Shown here piece after piece: positions 1-7,680 of a DNA stretch of 64,000 bases. The translations under genes were made by a program, and so were the position numbers. Source of the stretch: Rhodovulum marinum. GTDB taxonomy: Bacteria; Pseudomonadota; Alphaproteobacteria; Rhodobacterales; Rhodobacteraceae. Numbering within the stretch: position 1 is the first letter of the stretch; every line of letters starts with the position of its first letter. Under the pieces are notes generated by a model. It saw only the letters and a list, made by a program, of their open reading frames with translations, was not told the origin of the DNA and made no database searches. The stretch spans positions 20,936 through 84,935 of the forward strand of contig NZ_SLXP01000005.1 of NCBI RefSeq assembly GCF_004343075.1. Direction: 5' to 3'.

Positions 1-111
1 CACCCCCCCCCACCGACCCCCCCCCCCCCCCGCGCCCCCCCCCCCCCCCCCGCCCCGCCCCCCCCCCCCCCCCCCCCCCCCGCCCCCCCCCCCCCCCCCC
101 CCCCCCCCCCG
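1..111. other. C homopolymer tract, low complexity
   Basis: Almost every base is C, with isolated A or G interruptions. No gene or regulatory signal can be read here. A similar C/G tract lies at about 63046-63236. Runs of this length and purity are not expected even in a GC-rich genome and look like a poor consensus at a contig edge or gap. I treat it as a probable artefact. Confidence 0.8.
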
Positions 112-115
112 GCCG

Positions 116-138
116 GTCGCGTTGCGACGCAACGCGAC
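116..138. terminator. Perfect 10-bp hairpin downstream of the MATE gene
   Basis: GTCGCGTTGC at 116-125 and GCAACGCGAC at 129-138 form a perfect inverted repeat around a 3-nt loop, 13 bases beyond the stop of the minus-strand MATE gene. There is no T-run on the minus strand, since the homopolymer follows directly. It may be a terminator whose tail was lost in the low-complexity tract, or simply a palindrome. Confidence 0.4.
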
Positions 139-150
139 ACCCTTGGCCGA

Positions 151-1503
151 TCAATCCTGCAAAGCCCCGCGATCGGCCGCCGCCTCCAGCGCCGGGTAGC
201 GCGCGCCCAGCGTCGCCGCGCGCGCCACGAAGGACACCAGCAAGGCTGCCCACAGCCCGTGATTGCCGAACACGGGAAGCAGAACCGCAGCCGCCGCCAC
301 ATAGACCGCCAGCGAAATCGCCATCATGTTGCGCATGTCGCGGGTGCGCGTCGCGCCGATGAAGATACCGTCCAGCATGTAGGAGGCCAGCCCGAAGACC
401 GGCGCGGCCACCATCCAGGGCAGGTAATCGCGGGCCGCCGACCGCACCTCGGGCGCGGTGGTCATCAGGTCGATGATCGCGCCTCCGAACACCGCGAACC
501 CCGCGGCCAGCCCCACCACCGTGACCGCGCCCCAGGCACTCGTCATCAGCGCGGCCCGGCGCAGCGCTGCGCGCGCCCGCGCGCCCATCGCCTGGCCCAC
601 CAGCGCCTCGGCGGCAAAGGCGAACCCATCCAGCGCATAGGCGGTGATCTGCAGGAACTGCAGCAACACCTGGTTGGCCGCCAGCGGCACGTCGCCGAAA
701 TCGGCGGCGAGGAACAGGAACGACACGAAAATCCCCTGCAGCATCAGTGAACGCAGCAGGATGTCCGTATTCACGCTGGCCATGCGCCGCAGCCGCGCGG
801 GGGCGAAGACCCGCGCCCGGTCGCGCCAGGCCGTGCCCCGGAACGCCGCGCGGCACAGCCACAGCCCCATCGCCGCCCCCGACCACTCGGCCAGCAAGGT
901 GGCGGCGGCCACCCCCTGAACGCCCCAGCCCAGGCCGAGAACGAACCAGAAATCCAGCGCGATGTTGACGGAATTCATCCACAGCTGGATCGCCAGAACC
1001 GCCCTCGTGCGCCCCTGCGCGATCAGCCAGCCGGTGATGCCGAACAGCCCGATCGCCGCGGGTGCCGACCAGATGCGGATCGCCAGGTAGTCGCGCGCCA
1101 ACGCCTCGACCTCTGCCGAGGCGGGCGAGACCAGGAAGGCGCCGGCGAAAAGCGGCCCCTGCAGCGCGATCATCGCCGCCCCCGCCGCACCGCCCACCAT
1201 CAGCGCGCGCGACAGCATCGCGTCGACCTCGGCGGTGTCGCGCGCGCCCCAGGCCTGCGCGGTCAGCCCCGTGGTGCCCATGCGCAGGAAACCGAACACC
1301 CAGTAGATCGCCGACAGGATGATCGCGCCGATCCCCACGGCCCCGATGGGCACCGCCGCGCCCATCTGGCCCACGACACCGGTATCGACCGCCCCAAGGA
1401 TCGGCACGGTGGCGTTCGACAGCACGATGGGCAGCGCGATCGCCAGAACACGCCGGTGGGTCAGCGTCGGCGCATCGGGCACCGCGGCGGCCGTGTCAGC
1501 CAT
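151..1503 (-). CDS. MATE family multidrug/metabolite exporter (DinF-like)
   Basis: 450-residue polytopic inner-membrane protein with about 12 hydrophobic helices, the normal length for MATE (NorM/DinF) antiporters, which expel organic cations in exchange for Na+ or H+. The first helix carries the family-like ALPIVLSN...GAVDTGVVGQ pattern (about residues 22-46), and the two halves repeat (residues 15-215 and 235-440). The ATG at 1501-1503 overlaps the stop of the upstream thioesterase gene by 8 bp, so it is the last gene of a three-gene minus-strand operon. The substrate cannot be predicted. Family assignment is confident. Confidence 0.9.
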   Translation of the reverse strand: MADTAAAVPDAPTLTHRRVLAIALPIVLSNATVPILGAVDTGVVGQMGAAVPIGAVGIGAIILSAIYWVFGFLRMGTTGLTAQAWGARDTAEVDAMLSRALMVGGAAGAAMIALQGPLFAGAFLVSPASAEVEALARDYLAIRIWSAPAAIGLFGITGWLIAQGRTRAVLAIQLWMNSVNIALDFWFVLGLGWGVQGVAAATLLAEWSGAAMGLWLCRAAFRGTAWRDRARVFAPARLRRMASVNTDILLRSLMLQGIFVSFLFLAADFGDVPLAANQVLLQFLQITAYALDGFAFAAEALVGQAMGARARAALRRAALMTSAWGAVTVVGLAAGFAVFGGAIIDLMTTAPEVRSAARDYLPWMVAAPVFGLASYMLDGIFIGATRTRDMRNMMAISLAVYVAAAAVLLPVFGNHGLWAALLVSFVARAATLGARYPALEAAADRGALQD

Positions 1504-2005
1504 TCCGGGTCGGCATCAGGAAATGGCCCGTCGCCTGGGCGAACAGCCGCGCGCGGTTATCCTGCCAGGCCTCGACATGGACGCTGGCATAGCGCCGCCC
1601 CGAGCGGTTCACCCGCGCCCGCGCATAGGCGTCGCGCGGCAGGCCCGAGCGCAGGTAATCCACGGTGAAATCGATGGTCTTGGGCAACCGGGGCAACGTT
1701 TCCGGCGTCAGTGCCAGCGGATCCAGCGCACCCGATTCCATGTCCTCCCAGACCAGCGACCAGGACAGCCCGATGATCGCCGTCACCTCCAGAAAGGCCG
1801 CGGTCGCGCCGCCATGCAGCGCGGGCAGCATCGGGTTGCCGATCAGCTTGTCGTCGAAGGGCAGGATCGCGGTCAACTCGTCGCCGCGCCGCTCGAACTC
1901 GATGCCCAGGAAATTGATGTAGGGCACGCCGTGCACCAGCGCCGACAGCGCCGCATCGCGCCGCTGCTTGATGACCTGCACGGGTTCGGGGGCCTTGCGC
2001 GTCAT
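1496..2005 (-). CDS. PaaI-type hotdog acyl-CoA thioesterase
   Basis: 169 residues with a single hotdog fold of the PaaI/DUF4442-like thioesterase family, which hydrolyse acyl- or aryl-CoA thioesters. The diagnostic segment is LPALHGGATAAFLEVTA (about residues 60-76), where HGG...E/D holds the catalytic loop. I start at the ATG at 2003-2005 because it overlaps the stop of the upstream gene (ATGA). An upstream start would run through the neighbour. It is a paralogue of the preceding gene, so the pair may form a heterodimer or divide substrates. The substrate is unknown. Confidence 0.85.
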   Translation of the reverse strand: MTRKAPEPVQVIKQRRDAALSALVHGVPYINFLGIEFERRGDELTAILPFDDKLIGNPMLPALHGGATAAFLEVTAIIGLSWSLVWEDMESGALDPLALTPETLPRLPKTIDFTVDYLRSGLPRDAYARARVNRSGRRYASVHVEAWQDNRARLFAQATGHFLMPTRNG

Positions 2006-2439
2006 TGCTTGCCACCGGCGCCGCGTTCCACGGTAAAGGCCCCCGCCGCCGTCGCCACCGGGTTTTCGCGATCCTCGTCGGTGGCGGTCGCCCGCACGAA
2101 GGCCACCGAGCGGGTGACGTGATAGCACTGGGCCCGCGCGGTGATCCGCTGGCCGGGGCTGGCCGCGCGCATGTAGTCGATGCGCAGGTCGATGGTGGCG
2201 GTGCCCGCCGGCGCGTCCGGGTGGCTCATCACCGCCGCCCCGCCACAGGTATCCAAGAGCGCCGAGACCGCGCCGCCATGGATCACCCCGCTTTGCGGGT
2301 CGCCCACCAGGCGTTCGTCATAGGGCATGGAAATCACCGCCAGGCCCGCCCCGATCTCGTCCACACGCATGTTCAGCGCGCGCGAGTGCGGGATCATCTC
2401 GATGAATTGCCGCGCGATCCGCGCCTTGTCATCATCCAT
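2002..2439 (-). CDS. PaaI-type hotdog acyl-CoA thioesterase
   Basis: 145 residues, the usual length for a PaaI thioesterase. The active-site loop reads SGVIHGGAVSALLDTCGG (about residues 50-67), with the HGG motif and the conserved Asp of the family. First gene of the minus-strand operon; its stop overlaps the start of the second thioesterase by 4 bp. It is divergent from the metal exporter at 2545 and shares a 105-bp intergenic region containing a Fur/Mur-like box. It presumably clears dead-end CoA esters; the substrate is not predictable. Confidence 0.87.
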   Translation of the reverse strand: MDDDKARIARQFIEMIPHSRALNMRVDEIGAGLAVISMPYDERLVGDPQSGVIHGGAVSALLDTCGGAAVMSHPDAPAGTATIDLRIDYMRAASPGQRITARAQCYHVTRSVAFVRATATDEDRENPVATAAGAFTVERGAGGKQ

Positions 2440-2473
2440 GGAGCATTCCTTTTCCGCCCGAGTTTATTGGCCC

Positions 2474-2501
2474 TTGCCAAGCATGCCGCAAGCGCTAACT
2501 T
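2474..2501 (+). promoter_or_regulatory. Weak candidate promoter for the metal exporter
   Basis: TTGCCA at 2474-2479 and TAACTT at 2496-2501 are separated by 16 bp and could be -35 and -10 hexamers. The -10 match is poor (3 of 6). If used, transcription would begin at about 2508, inside the adjacent Fur/Mur-like box, giving simple repression geometry. Inference only. Confidence 0.25.
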
Positions 2502-2508
2502 GTGCAAC

Positions 2509-2529
2509 TGAGAACCATTCGCATTCGCA
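2509..2529. promoter_or_regulatory. Fur/Mur-family operator-like box
   Basis: TGAGAACCATTCGCA (2509-2523) is a 7-1-7 dyad of the Fur type, and an extra hexamer follows to 2529. On the other strand it reads as GCGAAT-GCGAAT-G-GTTCTC, the 6-6-1-6 hexamer layout typical of Fur-superfamily sites. It lies just ahead of the exporter at 2545 and within 70 bp of the divergent thioesterase start. Given the target, a manganese- or iron-responsive Fur/Mur protein is a reasonable binder. Not experimentally known. Confidence 0.5.
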
Positions 2530-2544
2530 TGGTGGCTGGCGAAC

Positions 2545-3696
2545 ATGGAAACGAACATCCTCGACAGACGGCCCGACCTGGCGCGCGTGGGCAGCGATTT
2601 CCTGGGTCCGATCCGCGGGCGGCGGCTGCTTGTGGCGCTGACGCTGCTGGGGCTGGCCCTTGCCCCGGGTGAACTCGGCCAGTTGACGCGCGAATTGATG
2701 ACCGATGCCTACGTGCAGGTCAGCGTGTTCGTGGCCGCGACGCTGTTGCTGTTCTACGGCTCGGAACGGGTGTTCCGCTTCGACATGGGCACGGCGCTGA
2801 AGAACGCGCGCGGCTGGCAGGTGCCGCTGGCGGCGCTTCTGGGGGCGACGCCCGGCTGTGGCGGGGCGGTGATCGTGGTGGCGGCCTATACCTCGGGCAA
2901 TGTGGGGCTGGGGGCGGTCGTGGCCGCGCTGACCGCGACGATGGGCGACGCGGCCTTCCTGCTGATCGCGACCCGGCCCGACGCGGCCGCCGTGGTACTG
3001 CCGTTCTCGCTTGCGGTGGGCGTGTTGTCGGGCTGGCTGGTCGACCGGTTCGACCGCAGCGACCTGCCCCGGCTTGCGGGGGCCTCGTGCGACCTTGCGC
3101 CCCGGATCGGGCGGCTGCGGCCCCGTGACATCGCCTATCTGTTGCCCATGCTGCCCGGTCTGGCCGTTGGCGTGGCGCAATTGGCCCAGATCGAGATCGG
3201 GCACGTTCTGGGCCTGCCGGTGGCGGCCATCGCCCTGAGCGGCACGGCACTGGGGCTGTTCATCTGGGCGACCTCGCCGGTCAACGCGATGACCAACGCC
3301 AAGGACGGGCCGCTGACCCGCATGGCCGAGGAAACCAGCTTTATCTCGGTCTGGGTGATCGGCGCCTACCTGGCCTATGACTACGCCGCAACCTTCGCCG
3401 GCATCGACATCGCCGCCTGGTTTCAGACCGTCGCGCCCCTCTTGCCGCTGATCGCCGTTGCCGTCGGCCTGGTGCCCGGCTGCGGGCCACAGGTTCTGGT
3501 GGCCACGCTCTACATCAACGGGGCGCTGCCGTTTTCGGCGCTGATCGGCAACGCGATCTCGAACGATGGCGATGCTCTGTTCCCGGCGATCGCGATCAAC
3601 CCGCGCGCCGCGCTTCTGGCCACGGCCTATTCCACGGTGCCTGCGTTGATCGTCGCCTACGGCTTTCATCTTTTCGCCCCCGGTTTCATGAACTAA
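2545..3696 (+). CDS. Putative manganese/heavy-metal exporter (ArsP_2, 10 TM)
   Basis: 383-residue integral membrane protein of the putative 10-TM heavy-metal exporter family (Pfam ArsP_2, often named putative manganese transporter). The protein is an internal duplication: each half has a PGCG signature followed by a GDA/GDALF motif (LGATPGCGGA at about residue 97 with MGDAAFLL at 133; GLVPGCGPQ at about 309 with DGDALFPA at 342). These repeated Cys/Pro/Asp motifs probably line the ion path. The N terminus is cytoplasmic and charged. A Fur/Mur-like box sits 22 bp upstream of the ATG, which fits metal-responsive control. The metal itself is inferred from the family. Confidence 0.8.
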   Translation: METNILDRRPDLARVGSDFLGPIRGRRLLVALTLLGLALAPGELGQLTRELMTDAYVQVSVFVAATLLLFYGSERVFRFDMGTALKNARGWQVPLAALLGATPGCGGAVIVVAAYTSGNVGLGAVVAALTATMGDAAFLLIATRPDAAAVVLPFSLAVGVLSGWLVDRFDRSDLPRLAGASCDLAPRIGRLRPRDIAYLLPMLPGLAVGVAQLAQIEIGHVLGLPVAAIALSGTALGLFIWATSPVNAMTNAKDGPLTRMAEETSFISVWVIGAYLAYDYAATFAGIDIAAWFQTVAPLLPLIAVAVGLVPGCGPQVLVATLYINGALPFSALIGNAISNDGDALFPAIAINPRAALLATAYSTVPALIVAYGFHLFAPGFMN

Positions 3697-3712
3697 ATTG
3701 AGGCGGCAACCG

Positions 3713-3728
3713 GATTGCCTGCGCAATC
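3713..3728. promoter_or_regulatory. Short inverted repeat before the first MerR gene
   Basis: GATTGC (3713-3718), a 4-bp spacer and GCAATC (3723-3728) form a small dyad between the exporter stop and the MerR start. It could be an operator for the MerR protein or part of a weak terminator; there is no T-run. It differs from the TTACGT dyad ahead of the second MerR gene. Confidence 0.25.
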
Positions 3729-3752
3729 GCAGAGGCAAAGCGGAAAGTGCCG

Positions 3753-4121
3753 ATGCCCGACGACCGTTTGAGTTTCAAGCAGATGTGCGCCCGTTTCGAC
3801 GTGACGCCGCGCACCCTGCGCTATTACGAGTATATCGAGCTGCTGAGCCCCGAGAAGGAGGGGCGCACGCGCTATTACACGCCGCGCGAAGTGGCACGAA
3901 TGACGTTGATCCTGCGCGGCCGGCGGTTCGGGTTCAGCCTGGAGGAAATCCGCCAGTGGCTGCTGATCTACGACGAAAAGGGCAGCCGCGCGCAGCTGGA
4001 AAAGATGATCGAGATGTCCGACCGCCAGCTCAAGGCGCTGAGCGCCGAGCGTGACGAGATCGAGCGCAGCATCGCCGAGCTGAAGGCCCTGCGCGACGAG
4101 GTCGCCGCCACCCTCGACTGA
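3753..4121 (+). CDS. MerR family transcriptional regulator
   Basis: 122 residues. The N-terminal winged helix-turn-helix of MerR proteins reads RFDVTPRTLRYYEYIELL (about residues 13-30), followed by a wing with R-YYTPREV and then RFGFSLEEIRQWL. A coiled-coil dimerisation helix (residues 85-120) ends the protein, with no metal-binding Cys loop, so an acyl-CoA or protein-level signal is more likely than a metal. I use ATG 3753, which has GGAAAG 6 nt upstream, rather than the GTG at 3747. It is about 60% similar by eye to the next gene, and both precede beta-oxidation genes, as LiuR-type regulators do. Confidence 0.85.
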   Translation: MPDDRLSFKQMCARFDVTPRTLRYYEYIELLSPEKEGRTRYYTPREVARMTLILRGRRFGFSLEEIRQWLLIYDEKGSRAQLEKMIEMSDRQLKALSAERDEIERSIAELKALRDEVAATLD

Positions 4122-4162
4122 GCGCGGGGCGTCGTCAGGCCCGCGCTGGCCGTGACGCAGCG

Positions 4163-4176
4163 TTACGTTTACGTAA
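4163..4176. promoter_or_regulatory. TTACGT-N2-ACGTAA palindrome, probable MerR operator
   Basis: TTACGTTTACGTAA has perfect 6-bp arms around 2 central bases, 76 bp upstream of the second MerR gene. It is AT-rich against a GC-rich background. A possible MerR-style promoter overlaps it: TTTACG (4168-4173), a 19-bp spacer and TATCCT (4193-4198). From memory, MerR regulators of fatty-acid and branched-chain acid catabolism (LiuR group) use dyads with similar TTACG half-sites. That link is inference. Confidence 0.6.
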
Positions 4177-4252
4177 GCGTCATCCTGGCTTGTATCCTGG
4201 TCCGGCAATCTGCAATTCCGGGGTCAGGGAACACACCATTCAACAGATCGAA

Positions 4253-4651
4253 ATGACCGAAGACACTATGACGATTCGCGAGATGTGCGACGCGTTCAAC
4301 GTGACCCCGCGCACCTTGCGTTTCTACGAATCCAAGGAATTGCTGAACCCTGTCCGCGAGGGTCAGAAACGGCTGTACACCCGCCGCGATCGCGGTCGCC
4401 TGACCCTGATCCTGCGCGGCAAGCGGTTCGGCTTCAGCCTCGAACAGATCCGGCAATTGCTGGCGCTTTACGATGTCGACGGCGGCCAGGAGGCGCAGCA
4501 CCGCGAGGCCCATGCGATCGGGTGCGAGCGGCTGGCCGACATGGAACGCCAGCGCGCCGAGCTGGACGAGGCGATCCGCGAACTGAAACAGCAACTGTCC
4601 TGGTGCGAGGAAAAACTGGCCGAATTCGCCAGAACCGCTCGCACCGGCTGA
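4253..4651 (+). CDS. MerR family transcriptional regulator, probable controller of the acyl-CoA dehydrogenase operon
   Basis: 132 residues. The winged HTH (DAFNVTPRTLRFYESKELL, about residues 11-29) is followed by RFGFSLEQIRQLLALYD and a C-terminal coiled coil rich in E, R and Q (residues 85-125). The ATG at 4253 is preferred; an upstream TTG at 4190 would add 21 residues not found in MerR proteins. It sits 57 bp before the acyl-CoA dehydrogenase on the same strand with no visible terminator between them, so the regulator and target are probably co-transcribed. The TTACGT palindrome at 4163-4176 is the obvious self-operator. It is the closest relative of the MerR gene just upstream. Confidence 0.85.
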   Translation: MTEDTMTIREMCDAFNVTPRTLRFYESKELLNPVREGQKRLYTRRDRGRLTLILRGKRFGFSLEQIRQLLALYDVDGGQEAQHREAHAIGCERLADMERQRAELDEAIRELKQQLSWCEEKLAEFARTARTG

Positions 4652-4708
4652 GACGGACCATGCCAGCCGCCCCGCAGAAGGGCGGCGCGCAGGTCAAGGG
4701 AGAGATCG

Positions 4709-6487
4709 ATGCCGACCTATACCCCGCCGACCGAGGACATCCAGTTCGTCCTGCAGGACGTCCTGGGGTCCAGTTCCGCCGACATCCCCGGCTATGACGA
4801 GCTGGAACCCGATTTCACGGCCGCCGTGCTGGACGAGGCAGGCAAGATTTCCGCCGAACTTCTGGCGCCGCTGAACGCCACGGGCGACGCCGAGGGCTGC
4901 AGCTTCGACAACGGCGTGGTGCGCACGCCCAAGGGTTATCCGGAAGCCTACGAGCAAGTGCGCCAGGGCGGCTGGATCGGGCTGGACGCCGACCCCGACT
5001 ATGGCGGCCAGGGCATGCCCTACCTGCTGCACACCGCGGTGGGCGAGATGTTCGTCTCGGCCAACATGGCGTTCAACATGTATTGGGGCCTGACCCATGG
5101 CGCGATCTCGGCGATCCAGGTCCACGGGTCCGAGGAACAGAAGGCGCTGTACCTGCCGCGGATGATCGACGGCACATGGTCGGGCACGATGAACCTGACC
5201 GAGCCGCAATGCGGCACCGACCTGGGCCTGATCCGAACCCGCGCCGAACCGCAGGACGACGGCACCTACAGGATCACCGGCACCAAGATCTGGATCTCGG
5301 CCGGCGAACACGACCTGACCGAGAATATCGTCCACCTCGTGCTGGCCAGGATCCCCGGCGGGCCCGAGGGCACCAAGGGTATCTCGCTGTTCATCGTGCC
5401 GAAATTCCTGCCCGATGCGGACGGCAAGCCGGGCCAGCGCAACGGCGTCGCCTGCGCCGGGCTGGAACACAAGATGGGGCTGCATTCCAACGCCACCTGC
5501 GTGATGAGCTATGACGGCGCGACCGGGTTCCTGGTGGGCGAGGCCCACAAGGGCATGCGCGCGATGTTCACCATGATGAACGAGGCCCGCCTCGGCGTCG
5601 GCCTGCAGGGCTATGCCCAAGGGGTCGTGGCCTACCAGAACGCGCTGGCCTGGGCGCAAGAGCGGCTTCAGGGCCGGGCGCTGGGCGCGCCGGCCAACCC
5701 CGGCGGCCCGGCGGATTCGATCATGGTGCACCCGGATGTGCGCCGGAACCTGATGCACCAGAAAAGCTTTGTCGAAGGGGCCCGCGCCTTCACCTTCTGG
5801 GGGGCGCAACTGATAGACCGCGCGCACCGGGGGGGCGACGCCCGGGCCGAGGCTCTGATCTCGCTTCTGACCCCGGTCATCAAGGGGTTCCTGACCGACA
5901 AGGGCTTCGAGACCACGGTACTGGCGCAGCAGACCCTGGGCGGCACCGGCTTTACCCGCGCCGCCGGGATCGAGCAATTCGTCAGGGACGCAAGGATCAC
6001 CATGATCTACGAGGGCACCAACGGCATCCAGTCGCTGGACCTCGTGGGCCGCAAGCTGCCTCAGGACGGGGGCCGTGCGATCATGGCCTTCTTCGACATC
6101 ATCAAGGGGTTCATCAAGGAAAACGAAGGCGACGCGGCCCTGAAGGCCGAGTTCCTCGACCCGCTCGAGGCCGCCTCCAAGGACCTGCAAGCCGCGGCGA
6201 TGTATTTCATGGAACAGGGGATGACATCGCCGGCAAACGCGCTGGCCGGGTCCTACGATTTCATGCATCTCTTCGGCCATGTCTGCCTCGGCTACATGTG
6301 GGCACGCATGGCCCGGGCGTCGCGCGCGGCGCTGGCCGATGGCCGGGGCAACCCGGCGTTTCACGAGGCCAAGCTGGTGACCGGGCGCTACTACATGCTG
6401 CGCCAGCTGCCCGCGACGGCCCTGCACCTGGCCCGGATCACCAGCGGGGCCGAGACGGTCATGGCGCTGGCGCCCGAGGATTTCTAG
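4709..6487 (+). CDS. Acyl-CoA dehydrogenase, DmdC-like (3-methylmercaptopropionyl-CoA dehydrogenase family)
   Basis: 592-residue FAD enzyme introducing a trans-2 double bond into an acyl-CoA. Its length and extra C-terminal domain place it in the long acyl-CoA dehydrogenase branch that includes roseobacter DmdC. Visible features are the flavin/substrate segment [19 protein letters not shown] (about residues 158-176), the [12 protein letters not shown] motif, and [10 protein letters not shown] with its Glu at residue 435, the expected catalytic base. A good ribosome site (AAGGGAGAG) precedes ATG 4709. DmdC paralogues are common and not all act on DMSP-derived substrates; no dmdA is visible here, so a fatty acyl-CoA substrate is equally possible. 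Confidence 0.85.
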   Translation: MPTYTPPTEDIQFVLQDVLGSSSADIPGYDELEPDFTAAVLDEAGKISAELLAPLNATGDAEGCSFDNGVVRTPKGYPEAYEQVRQGGWIGLDADPDYGGQGMPYLLHTAVGEMFVSANMAFNMYWGLTHGAISAIQVHGSEEQKALYLPRMIDGTWSGTMNLTEPQCGTDLGLIRTRAEPQDDGTYRITGTKIWISAGEHDLTENIVHLVLARIPGGPEGTKGISLFIVPKFLPDADGKPGQRNGVACAGLEHKMGLHSNATCVMSYDGATGFLVGEAHKGMRAMFTMMNEARLGVGLQGYAQGVVAYQNALAWAQERLQGRALGAPANPGGPADSIMVHPDVRRNLMHQKSFVEGARAFTFWGAQLIDRAHRGGDARAEALISLLTPVIKGFLTDKGFETTVLAQQTLGGTGFTRAAGIEQFVRDARITMIYEGTNGIQSLDLVGRKLPQDGGRAIMAFFDIIKGFIKENEGDAALKAEFLDPLEAASKDLQAAAMYFMEQGMTSPANALAGSYDFMHLFGHVCLGYMWARMARASRAALADGRGNPAFHEAKLVTGRYYMLRQLPATALHLARITSGAETVMALAPEDF

Positions 6488-6519
6488 GCTTGTGTCCAGG
6501 ACCGGCCGAGGAGAAGACC

Positions 6520-6732
6520 ATGCCGAAACGCCTGCGCCTGACCCGCCGCTTTCCGGTCGCGATGAGCGAGGACGCCTATCGCCGCCTGCGCCGCTTCGCG
6601 CGCGAGGCGGGGCTGGACGAGGGCGAGGCGCTGTCCTTCCTGTTCGAGCATTTCGACAGCGTCACCGACGCCGAGGTGCTGTCGCACCGGCTGCGCCTGT
6701 TCAATGCCGAACTGGAGGAGCGGACGCGATGA
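6520..6732 (+). CDS. Small conserved protein, possible ribbon-helix-helix DNA-binding
   Basis: 70 residues starting at ATG 6520 with AGGAG 6 nt upstream, 32 bp after the acyl-CoA dehydrogenase stop and probably in its operon. It begins with a basic stretch (KRLRLTRRFPVAMSED), then a helical, charged body with AYRRLRRFAREAGLDEGEA. The beta-strand followed by two helices is reminiscent of CopG/Arc-type ribbon-helix-helix proteins, but I cannot confirm this. A strong terminator (6805-6867) follows, making this the last gene of the unit. Function unknown. Confidence 0.65.
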   Translation: MPKRLRLTRRFPVAMSEDAYRRLRRFAREAGLDEGEALSFLFEHFDSVTDAEVLSHRLRLFNAELEERTR

Positions 6733-6770
6733 CCTCGCGCTCGGGCAGCGGGCCCCAACGTTGGGCCGTT

Positions 6771-6794
6771 GAGTATTTCTGCCAAGAAAAAGAG
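6771..6794 (+). repeat. TATTT...AAGAA repeat tail, copy a
   Basis: GAGTATTTCTGCCAAGAA followed by AAAGAG. It is one copy of a dispersed intergenic element also seen at 6958-6980 (inverted relative to this one), 28450-28470, 52036-52057, 57176-57197, 57209-57230 and 62753-62774. This copy and the one at 6958-6980 match at 20 of 23 positions in opposite orientation and flank the terminator at 6805-6867. Confidence 0.7.
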
Positions 6795-6804
6795 GGCTGG
6801 AATG

Positions 6805-6867
6805 CCTCCTGCCCGGACGGCGCCCCCGGTCGATACCGGGGTGGAGGCGCCGGGCAGGAGGTCTTTT
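6805..6867 (+). terminator. Strong rho-independent terminator
   Basis: A 12-bp perfect stem (CCTCCTGCCCGG at 6805-6816 with CCGGGCAGGAGG at 6850-6861) encloses further pairing (CCCCGG/CCGGGG) and is followed by TCTTTT. It closes the acyl-CoA dehydrogenase transcription unit before the glutathione transferase gene. Confidence 0.8.
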
Positions 6868-6957
6868 CCTTGGGCGGTCATCGGCTCTCCAGCCTGTACC
6901 GCGACTCGCAGACTGGCGTATTAACCTTAACGGCCGGTTATCGGGCGCGATCAATGG

Positions 6958-6980
6958 TCTTTTTCTTGGTTCAAATACTC
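6958..6980 (-). repeat. TATTT...AAGAA repeat tail, copy b (inverted)
   Basis: Read on the minus strand it is GAGTATTTGAACCAAGAA plus AAAGA, the inverted partner of the copy at 6771-6794. Together the two could form a long stem enclosing about 160 bp. Confidence 0.7.
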
Positions 6981-7024
6981 ATGGCCCGCCGCACGGCGCC
7001 GGGCGCACCGCGGGAGGGAAGCGC

Positions 7025-7660
7025 TTGACGATCCAACTCTACTGCTTCGGCGAAAGCGGCAATGCCTACAAGGCGGCGCTGACGCTGGAACTCGCCGGAC
7101 TCGAATGGGAGCCGGTCTGGGTGGATTTCTTCAACGGTGCCACCCGCCGCCCGGACTTACTCGCGCTGAACCCGATGGGTGAGGTGCCCGTGATGGTCGA
7201 TGGCGAGGTGACGCTCAGCCAGTCGGGGGTGATCCAGGATTATGTCAGTTCGAAGACCGGCAAGTTCGGTGGGCAAAGCGCGGCCGAGCGGCGCGAGGTG
7301 TTACGCTGGATGTTCTGGGACAACCACAAGATGTCGGGCCAGGCCGGCGCGCTTCGGTTCCTGATGAATTTCCTGCCGGAAGAGAAGCGCCCGACCGAGG
7401 CGATCGGCTGGTTGTCGGGCCGGGTCCATGCGGCGCTGAAGACCCTGGAGGCGGCGCTCGGGGACCGCGACTGGCTTGTGGGTGACCGGCCGACCTGTGC
7501 CGATCTCGCCTGTTGCGGCTACCTGTTCTACCCCGAGCCCTTCGGGTTCGACCGGCCCGCGTGGCCCGCCATCGACGCCTGGCTGGACCGGATCGCCGCC
7601 CTGCCCGGCTGGAAGCCCCCCTATGACCTGATGCCCGGCTCGCCCGCCGACCGGGCCTGA
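7025..7660 (+). CDS. Glutathione S-transferase family protein
   Basis: 211 residues with the two-domain GST layout: an N-terminal thioredoxin-like domain (about 1-80, with LNPMGEVPVMVDGE as the cis-Pro glutathione-binding loop and LSQSGVIQDY after it) and an all-alpha C-terminal domain (90-205, with the N-capping region DRPTCADLACCGY). It starts at TTG 7025 with GGGAGG 7 nt upstream; no in-frame ATG precedes it. It lies between the acyl-CoA dehydrogenase unit and thiolase, 20 bp before the latter, so it is probably co-transcribed with thiolase-fadJ and may detoxify reactive enoyl-CoA or carbonyl products. Substrate unknown. Confidence 0.87.
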   Translation: MTIQLYCFGESGNAYKAALTLELAGLEWEPVWVDFFNGATRRPDLLALNPMGEVPVMVDGEVTLSQSGVIQDYVSSKTGKFGGQSAAERREVLRWMFWDNHKMSGQAGALRFLMNFLPEEKRPTEAIGWLSGRVHAALKTLEAALGDRDWLVGDRPTCADLACCGYLFYPEPFGFDRPAWPAIDAWLDRIAALPGWKPPYDLMPGSPADRA

Positions 7661-7680
7661 TCCTGACAACGAGGCCCCCC

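Noticed and set aside
2440-2544. Manganese (yybP-ykoY) riboswitch before the exporter
   Set aside because: The 105-bp spacer is too short after the likely promoter, and the conserved loop sequences are missing.
4694-6427. 577-codon minus-strand open frame opposite the acyl-CoA dehydrogenase
   Set aside because: Antisense shadow with no recognisable domain.
6729-7028. 99-codon open frame beginning at the ATGA overlap after the small protein gene
   Set aside because: It runs through a strong terminator and two repeat tails, so the apparent coupling is chance.
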